Position numbers and translations under genes: made by a program. Under the pieces are notes generated by a model that saw nothing but the letters and a program-made list of their open reading frames with translations, was not told where the DNA came from and did no database searches. Shown here piece after piece: positions 1 through 4,273 of a DNA stretch of 5,983 nucleotides. Source of the stretch: Clostridia bacterium (GTDB lineage: Bacteria; Bacillota; Clostridia; Christensenellales; Aristaeellaceae); NCBI GenBank assembly GCA_009776385.1, contig WRFT01000115.1, positions 1-5,983 of the forward strand. The letters run 5' to 3'. Position 1 is the stretch's first letter. Each line of letters starts with the position of its first letter.

Positions 1-17
1 CAGCGGCGCGGCGATCC
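1..17 (+). repeat. Dispersed GC-rich repeat, partial copy 1
   Basis: The first 17 bases, CAGCGGCGCGGCGATCC, recur exactly at 173-189, so this is the right-hand part of a repeat unit cut by the window edge. After base 17 the two copies diverge. The core resembles the widespread bacterial intergenic repeat that reads roughly GTCATxGCGAGC...GCGATCCAG; that resemblance is from memory and has not been searched. Confidence 0.7.
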
Positions 18-77
18 GGCGTCTATTTATTCCGGTATTGTAAACAGTATAAGAAATGCGTTAGTAAATTTTAAAAT

Positions 78-107
78 CTGGATCGCCGCGCTGCGCTCGC
101 GATGACG
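78..107 (-). repeat. Dispersed GC-rich repeat, inverted copy 2
   Basis: Read on the minus strand this 30-base unit begins CGTCATCGCGAG and ends CGGCGATCCAG. It matches the plus-strand unit at 155-191 except for one substitution near the start and a 7-base block present only in that copy. With the copy at 155-191 it makes an inverted pair enclosing about 47 bases. A 10-base AT palindrome (68-77) sits directly beside it. Confidence 0.75.
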
Positions 108-154
108 TTTACCATGGTATTTCTCACATCCCTTCTATACATTGCTCCTCGGCA

Positions 155-191
155 CGTCTTCGCGAGCCGCGTCAGCGGCGCGGCGATCCAG
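155..191 (+). repeat. Dispersed GC-rich repeat, copy 3
   Basis: This 37-base unit starts CGTCTTCGCGAG and ends GCGGCGATCCAG. It is the plus-strand counterpart of the unit at 78-107 and contains the exact 17-base match to window bases 1-17. Inside it, GCCGC (166-170) and GCGGC (175-179) form a perfect 5-bp stem with a GTCA loop. This hairpin is created by the extra 7 bases absent from the inverted copy. Such a variable, self-complementary centre is typical of small palindromic intergenic elements. Confidence 0.75.
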
Positions 192-209
192 GGTTCTTTC
201 CCCGTCTTG

Positions 210-234
210 TTCGCGTATTTCGCGTATTTCGCGG
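210..234 (+). repeat. Tandem repeat, 9-bp period (TTCGCGTAT)
   Basis: Two exact copies of TTCGCGTAT (210-218, 219-227) are followed by a partial third, TTCGCGG (228-234). No coding role is apparent. Confidence 0.8.
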
Positions 235-255
235 TTAAATCTTCCCTCCCCGTCA

Positions 256-283
256 CCACTAACCCCTAACCACTAACCCTAAT
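256..283 (+). repeat. Short tandem repeat, 14-bp period (CCACTAACC...)
   Basis: CCACTAACC occurs at 256-264 and again at 270-278, with each copy followed by CCTAA or CTAAT, giving an imperfect 14-base period. It looks like a spacer-type low-complexity repeat. It is too short and internal for a telomere. Confidence 0.65.
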
Positions 284-313
284 CCCTCTCAACTTACATG
301 CCCCGCCTATGAC

Positions 314-342
314 TTGTACAACACACTTGAATCAAGTATACT
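314..342 (+). promoter_or_regulatory. Probable sigma-A-type promoter of the four-gene operon
   Basis: TATACT (337-342) matches five of six bases of the -10 consensus. TTGTAC (314-319), a weak -35 match, lies exactly 17 bases upstream. Transcription would start near 349-350, leaving a leader of about 30 bases before the GTG start at 381. It is the only good promoter pair seen ahead of the operon, and no comparable one is evident in the gaps between the genes. The -35 box is poor, which would fit an activated or weak promoter. Confidence 0.55.
325..337. promoter_or_regulatory. 13-bp perfect dyad between -35 and -10, possible operator
   Basis: ACTTGA-A-TCAAGT is a perfect inverted repeat with 6-base arms and a single central base. 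It fills most of the promoter spacer and touches the first base of the -10 box, so a bound dimeric regulator would block RNA polymerase. The regulator is unknown. The CTTGAA half-site also occurs at 362-367, with its complement TTCAAG at 387-392. Confidence 0.4.
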
Positions 343-361
343 AAAAGCGCGGACTAACCTT

Positions 362-392
362 CTTGAAAGGAACCGATCCAGTGCCCTTCAAG
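362..392 (+). promoter_or_regulatory. Ribosome site and possible sequestering hairpin at first gene
   Basis: AAAGGA (366-371) is a good ribosome site 9 bases before the GTG at 381 and is the main reason for choosing that start over the TTG at 363. CTTGAAAGG (362-370) can pair with CCCTTCAAG (384-392) in eight of nine positions, leaving a 13-base loop (371-383) that ends in the GTG. The stem would cover most of the ribosome site, so translation of the first gene could be structure-controlled. The pairing is visible directly; function is inferred. Confidence 0.45.
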
Positions 393-1253
393 CGGAGTGT
401 CATATATCTGGCGTGTTTTTTATGGCTCGCGGAGTCTCTGCTGACTTGCGCCGTTGCCGCACGCGCGACGCCTGATCCGGAGGTGGATATCCGTTATACC
501 ACCGAGCCGATGCGCGTTTTTTTTTCCATACGAGACACCTTTTCAGGATGGATAGAAGTACCGGGCCGGGGGGAGATGTTTTATTACGCTCAAAACGACC
601 CGCGATGGGATCAAGTTAAGTATAACGAAGTAAATAAATTACTCATCAGCCGCACGATCGGTGAATCCGGATGCGCGCCGACAGCCTTCTCAATATTCCT
701 TCGCAATGTAGCGCCTTATCGTAAGCTGTACGAATTGTTTGCCCTTTCGGCAAAGGGAGCCGGGTACCCGTTTTGCATTTGTTCCTGTCAGAAACGTTAC
801 TGTACCGGTGCGCATGAGCGTTTCATACCCTGGACAGTGGAAGATCTGGCGGATTATTTACCCATCGTCATCGCCTCGTATATAGGAGGGAACAATCAAA
901 ACGGACAAAAAGGCACACCGCTCATGCGCTCGCTTTTAACCAAGCTTTCTATCCCTTTCACCTATACCACTAAAAGAGAAGATGTTTTAGAAGCGCTGCG
1001 CAACGGCGCCGTCGTGCTGGCTAATTCCGGCACCACCAGCAGCCCCTTTACCAATAACGGGCATTACATTGTGTTGGCTTCATTGTACAATGGGTACATC
1101 TATATACTTGAACCGTATGTCCGCACGGACTACGGTAAACTGGACCGAAAACATATTCTGGAAATTGTCCAACCCGGCTTGGTACGCGCGCTGGAAGGTG
1201 ATTTTGCGCGGTTATGCTGTACCGGATATGTGATTGCCTATCCGGACAGGTAA
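381..1253 (+). CDS. Secreted C39-like (papain-fold) cysteine peptidase
   Basis: The product is 290 residues from the GTG start. That start gives a clean export signal: MPFKR, then a hydrophobic stretch to about residue 25, and a likely cut near AVA or ARA (residues 24-29). A TTG at 363 would add six residues but has no ribosome site. The mature part shows the C39_2 pattern: a YYAQNDPRW segment (about 68-76), then ESGCAPTA with the nucleophile Cys98, and NNGHYIVLAS with His228. The third catalytic position, usually Asp or Asn before Pro, reads LEP (Glu244), so activity is uncertain; Asp250 nearby could substitute. A cluster of four cysteines (132, 134, 136, 141) and a CC pair (279-280) are unusual and could form disulfides. 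Family members cleave peptides outside the cell or are uncharacterised. It leads an operon, with the next gene 23 bp on. Fold call is good; substrate is unknown. Confidence 0.75.
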   Translation: MPFKRSVIYLACFLWLAESLLTCAVAARATPDPEVDIRYTTEPMRVFFSIRDTFSGWIEVPGRGEMFYYAQNDPRWDQVKYNEVNKLLISRTIGESGCAPTAFSIFLRNVAPYRKLYELFALSAKGAGYPFCICSCQKRYCTGAHERFIPWTVEDLADYLPIVIASYIGGNNQNGQKGTPLMRSLLTKLSIPFTYTTKREDVLEALRNGAVVLANSGTTSSPFTNNGHYIVLASLYNGYIYILEPYVRTDYGKLDRKHILEIVQPGLVRALEGDFARLCCTGYVIAYPDR

Positions 1254-1276
1254 ATGATGACTGGAGAGCATAAATC

Positions 1277-1981
1277 ATGAATGCTAAAAGTGTAATTCGT
1301 GTCCGGAACGCGGCAATGGCGATGCTTTTGTCTCTCACCGTACTCATCCCAATACACGGTGCCTCTGCCGGACAGGTCTACAAACACGGCGATCCCAACC
1401 GGTCCCGCATCGCCATAACGGTGGATGATTGCTTTGACTTAGGTATCCTGCAGGACATGCTGGACCTGTTTTCGCGTGAAAATGTCCGCGTCACATTCTA
1501 CCCGGTCGGCCGCTTCATTAAGGAGAAAGACCGCGAGCTGTGGCTTAGAGTTATAAATGATGGGCATGAAATCGGTAATCATACTTATAATCACAAAAAA
1601 TTAACGAATCTTACCGGAAACAGAATACGCGAAGAGTTAAAAATGGCGCAGAAAGCGTTGAATAAGGCGTTGGGTTTTGATTATTCCATGCGTACCATGC
1701 GTCCGCCGTACGGAAGCTTTAACGCGAATAAAACGCTTCAAAAAATATATCGTTCGGGCTGGCCAAATGTCATTTTCTGGTCAGTCAGTCAAGGTAACGC
1801 CGATAAAGCGATAGAAAAAATTCGGGGAGGCAGCGTTTGCCTCTTCCATACCATTAAGCGGGATTATAATTCACTAACCCGGCTCATCCCGCAGTTGAAA
1901 GAAATGGGGTTTGAAATGGTGACTGTTTCAGAACTTTTTGAGTTCGATAATGTCTTGCCGGAAGGAGGCGGACCTTTATGA
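1277..1981 (+). CDS. Secreted NodB-fold (CE4) polysaccharide deacetylase
   Basis: This 234-residue protein belongs to carbohydrate esterase family 4, metal-dependent enzymes that remove acetyl groups from N-acetyl sugars in peptidoglycan, chitin or exopolysaccharide. A signal peptide covers residues 1-31 (cut after ASA). Motif 1 is TVDDC (Asp50 base, Asp51 metal ligand), motif 2 is HEIGNHTYNH (metal ligands His102 and His106), motif 3 is RPPYG (142-146), and motif 5 is LFH (His191). The usual motif 4 Asp-Trp is not visible: WSVSQGN (168-174) has Ser where many relatives have Asp. All metal ligands are present, so activity is plausible. GGAG at 1263-1266 lies 10 bases before the ATG. The length is that of a bare catalytic domain. 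The stop overlaps the next start as ATGA, implying coupled translation. Substrate is inferred to be an envelope glycan. Confidence 0.9.
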   Translation: MNAKSVIRVRNAAMAMLLSLTVLIPIHGASAGQVYKHGDPNRSRIAITVDDCFDLGILQDMLDLFSRENVRVTFYPVGRFIKEKDRELWLRVINDGHEIGNHTYNHKKLTNLTGNRIREELKMAQKALNKALGFDYSMRTMRPPYGSFNANKTLQKIYRSGWPNVIFWSVSQGNADKAIEKIRGGSVCLFHTIKRDYNSLTRLIPQLKEMGFEMVTVSELFEFDNVLPEGGGPL

Positions 1982-3036
1982 AAAACTGTATGGGGTGTAG
2001 AAAAACGAACAAAACGCGTGTGGTGGGCATGATAATGGTGTGCGTGCTGTTATTATGGACGGCGGGGCCTGCTTTCGCTGAAACACTAACATTAAGTTTT
2101 CTGGGGGATTGTACCATTGGCGGCATTGATACCGGCGGTTATACCAGTTCGTCTTTCACACGGTACATGGATAAAAACGGATATGATAAATCGTTTCCGT
2201 TTGCCAACATCGCGGAAATTCTTTTAAGCGATGACTTAACCATTGCCAATTGCGAAGGCGTGTTCACCACCGGCCGGGCCGCTTCTTTGGCAAAGCTTAA
2301 CCTGCGTGCCACGGCGGACTGGGCGGACGCGTTTGTTTTAGGCGGTGTGGACGCGCTGAACATTTCTAATAATCACACGAAGGATTATGGTAACGCGGGC
2401 ATGCGGGATACACTGGCCGCGCTGCGCAACCGGAATCTTGGCGCGTTTGGCGGAGGAGAATTGTATGTATACCGGGTTAAAGGCGTAACCATCGGTATGA
2501 CTGGGTATTCTTATCCGCATCGCTTTGATATAAGAAGGCAGACGAAGGATATTCAAACCCTCCGCGAGCAGGGATGTGACCTTGTTATCGTCAGTATGCA
2601 CTGGGGGAGGGAAGGCAACCCTACGCCGACAAAGGAACAAAGGACACTGGGCCCCTTATTAATCGATGCCGGAGCCGATATCGTATTCGGTCACGGGCCG
2701 CATGTGCTGCAGCCTATTGAGGTGTATCAAGGCGGGGTCGTTTTTTACAGCCTGGCAAACATGGTTTTTGGCGCGAATTCCAGTCCCGCGGATGTGGATA
2801 CGGTTATCGCGCAAGTCGTATACCATATCGGCGATGGCATAACAATCAAGGAGTTATCCGTTTTGCCGGCCAGCATGCATGTTAAAAATAACTATCAGCC
2901 TCGCTTATACGAGGAACAAGCCGACAAAGAACGGGTTTATAAAAAGATGACATTTCGTAATATGACGGAATCCGGTCTGCCGGAAAGCTTTCTAAAAACG
3001 GGTAAAGTTATCTTTGATGCACCCAATGAAGATTGA
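1978..3036 (+). CDS. Secreted CapA-family protein (metallophosphoesterase fold)
   Basis: The 352-residue product has a signal peptide (basic start, hydrophobic about 15-30, cut after AFA at 34) and then a full CapA domain (PGA_cap type, calcineurin-like fold). Visible metal-site motifs are GDC (Asp44), NCEG (Asn91, Glu93), ISNNH (Asn131, Asn132, His133), MHWG (His208) and GHGPH (His239, His242), followed by the typical SLANMVFG (259-265). None of the expected ligands is missing. The family is named for the poly-gamma-glutamate capsule protein CapA/PgsA, but many clostridial members sit in other loci and have no proven reaction, so capsule synthesis should not be assumed; no CapB or CapC is in the window. 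AGGAGG at 1963-1968 lies 9 bases before the ATG, inside the preceding gene, with a 4-bp ATGA overlap. The last 50 residues after the domain are polar and unrecognised. Confidence 0.9.
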   Translation: MKNCMGCRKTNKTRVVGMIMVCVLLLWTAGPAFAETLTLSFLGDCTIGGIDTGGYTSSSFTRYMDKNGYDKSFPFANIAEILLSDDLTIANCEGVFTTGRAASLAKLNLRATADWADAFVLGGVDALNISNNHTKDYGNAGMRDTLAALRNRNLGAFGGGELYVYRVKGVTIGMTGYSYPHRFDIRRQTKDIQTLREQGCDLVIVSMHWGREGNPTPTKEQRTLGPLLIDAGADIVFGHGPHVLQPIEVYQGGVVFYSLANMVFGANSSPADVDTVIAQVVYHIGDGITIKELSVLPASMHVKNNYQPRLYEEQADKERVYKKMTFRNMTESGLPESFLKTGKVIFDAPNED

Positions 3037-3076
3037 GTATGAACGCTGCGGACTTTTTTGATAAAAGGGAGGCTAT

Positions 3077-4264
3077 ATGAAACGCGCCGGAATAGGCATC
3101 CTGTTGATGATACTCTTGCTCCTAAGCCACCCGGCTTGCGCGGATACGGCTAAGGATATGGCTAAAAACTGCCGATTCGCCTCAAACGCAGGCGGGAAAA
3201 CGGCTCGTCTTACCGATAACAACTATTCCGGTGCCTTTAGAACCGGCGCGAAGGTCGGCGCCTCGCTGCAAGTGACGCTGCCCGCGGGCGCGTCGTGCCA
3301 GGGTATATCCATCCATTGGGGTGAAATGAGCGCTGATTATGAGGTGCAAGTCGCCATCGGTGACACATGGGAAACGGTTCACCGAGGTGTGGTGCTTTAC
3401 GTAAATGAGTATATCGCGCTGGGCGGAACGAACCGATTTCGTATTCGAACTGTCGGCGATACAAAAGAAATTCTCAGTATCATGCAATTAAAGGTATATG
3501 GTCAAGGCACGCTGCCGGATGATGTACAACAATGGGAGCCTCCACCGGAAAAAGCGGATATCATGCTTGTGGCTGCGCATCCCGATGACGAGTTTATCTT
3601 TATGGGCGGAACCATCCCGTATTATGCGGTCGAGAGGGGTTACGACGTCGTGGTTGTTTATATGACCGGCGCTAATCGCCTCAGATTACACGAAATGCTG
3701 GCGGGGTTATGGGCGGTCGGCTACCGGCATTATCCTGTCATGCTTGGGTTTAGGGACAGGTTTTGCAGGGGGTTGGAAGAGGGGCTCTATTACTGGAATG
3801 AACAGGCTGTAGTGGATAGTTTGGCGAATCTGTACAGGCAGTACAGACCTTCTTGTGTGGTGACACACGATTTAAACGGAGAGTACAATCATGGCAATCA
3901 CTGCGCTACGGCACATGGCGCGGTTGCCGCGTTGAAACGGGCAGGGGACGTATCCTTCATGTCCGATTATCCGCCCTATGTTCCGCTTAAGCTCTATCTG
4001 CACTTATACGAGCAGAATCCCATTTATATGGATTGGTCGCAGCCCCTGACAGCCTTTGGCGGCCGCAGCGCCATCGACATCGCCGCGCTGGGCTTTTCCA
4101 AGCATGTATCGCAAAGCAGAAGCTACACAAGCTTTCAAGGCCGCAGGTTCTATTTTGAGGTGGTGCTTGGGGGACCGCTGGATAACGGCGCGTTCGGGCT
4201 ATACCATTCCGAAGTGGGGCCGGACAGGCTTAAAAACGATTTTATGGAAAATATATATGAATAG
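3077..4264 (+). CDS. Secreted PIG-L (CE14) deacetylase with N-terminal beta-domain
   Basis: The 395-residue protein has a signal peptide (residues 1-22, cut after ACA; PAC is not a good lipobox). Residues about 27-143 form a beta-rich region ending IMQLKVYG, which looks like a discoidin or galactose-binding-like domain. Residues about 158-395 are a PIG-L domain. AHPDDE (167-172) supplies the metal ligands His168 and Asp171 and the catalytic Asp170, and HGNH (272-275) supplies the last ligand, His275. The domain closes with GPDRLKNDFMENI, a common family ending. Known members such as MshB and PIG-L remove acetyl groups from N-acetylglucosamine conjugates; here the target is outside the cell and unknown. 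GGAGG (3068-3072) lies only 4 bases before the ATG, slightly tight. It is last in the operon, 40 bp after the CapA gene. The stop is 9 bp from that of the convergent paralogue. Confidence 0.88.
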   Translation: MKRAGIGILLMILLLLSHPACADTAKDMAKNCRFASNAGGKTARLTDNNYSGAFRTGAKVGASLQVTLPAGASCQGISIHWGEMSADYEVQVAIGDTWETVHRGVVLYVNEYIALGGTNRFRIRTVGDTKEILSIMQLKVYGQGTLPDDVQQWEPPPEKADIMLVAAHPDDEFIFMGGTIPYYAVERGYDVVVVYMTGANRLRLHEMLAGLWAVGYRHYPVMLGFRDRFCRGLEEGLYYWNEQAVVDSLANLYRQYRPSCVVTHDLNGEYNHGNHCATAHGAVAALKRAGDVSFMSDYPPYVPLKLYLHLYEQNPIYMDWSQPLTAFGGRSAIDIAALGFSKHVSQSRSYTSFQGRRFYFEVVLGGPLDNGAFGLYHSEVGPDRLKNDFMENIYE

Positions 4265-4273
4265 TCATACAAA

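Larger units (their letters stand above)
1..380. other. Gene-free leader region with repeats and promoter
   Basis: No convincing coding region lies here. The only reading frame of note, on the minus strand from 259 to 71, runs through repeat sequence, has low-complexity basic composition and lacks a sensible ribosome site. The stretch holds copies of a GC-rich dispersed repeat (1-17, 78-107, 155-191), two short tandem repeats (210-234 and 256-283), two small palindromes (ATTTTAAAAT at 68-77 and TACCATGGTA at 110-119), and, from about 314, the promoter and leader of the downstream operon. What gene lies to the left of base 1 cannot be seen. Confidence 0.75.

Noticed and set aside
71..259. Small minus-strand reading frame (62 codons) in the leader
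   Set aside because: It runs through the dispersed and tandem repeats, has no ribosome site and resembles no known protein; it is most likely chance.
256..283. CCCTAA-like repeats as telomere or replication origin
   Set aside because: The array is only two imperfect 14-base units, internal and without DnaA-box-like neighbours.
363..380. TTG at 363 as the start of the C39-like peptidase
   Set aside because: The ribosome site AAAGGA overlaps the codons just after it and is placed correctly for GTG 381, which also gives a normal signal peptide beginning MPFKR.
3037..3076. T-run after the CapA gene as a terminator
   Set aside because: The run of T at about 3053 has no stable GC-rich stem before it, and the next gene follows at once with its own ribosome site, so read-through is expected.
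3137..3144. Lipoprotein cleavage site (PAC) in the plus-strand PIG-L protein
   Set aside because: The residues before the Cys (S-H-P-A) do not fit the lipobox L-A/S-A/G-C; an ordinary ACA cleavage site fits better.
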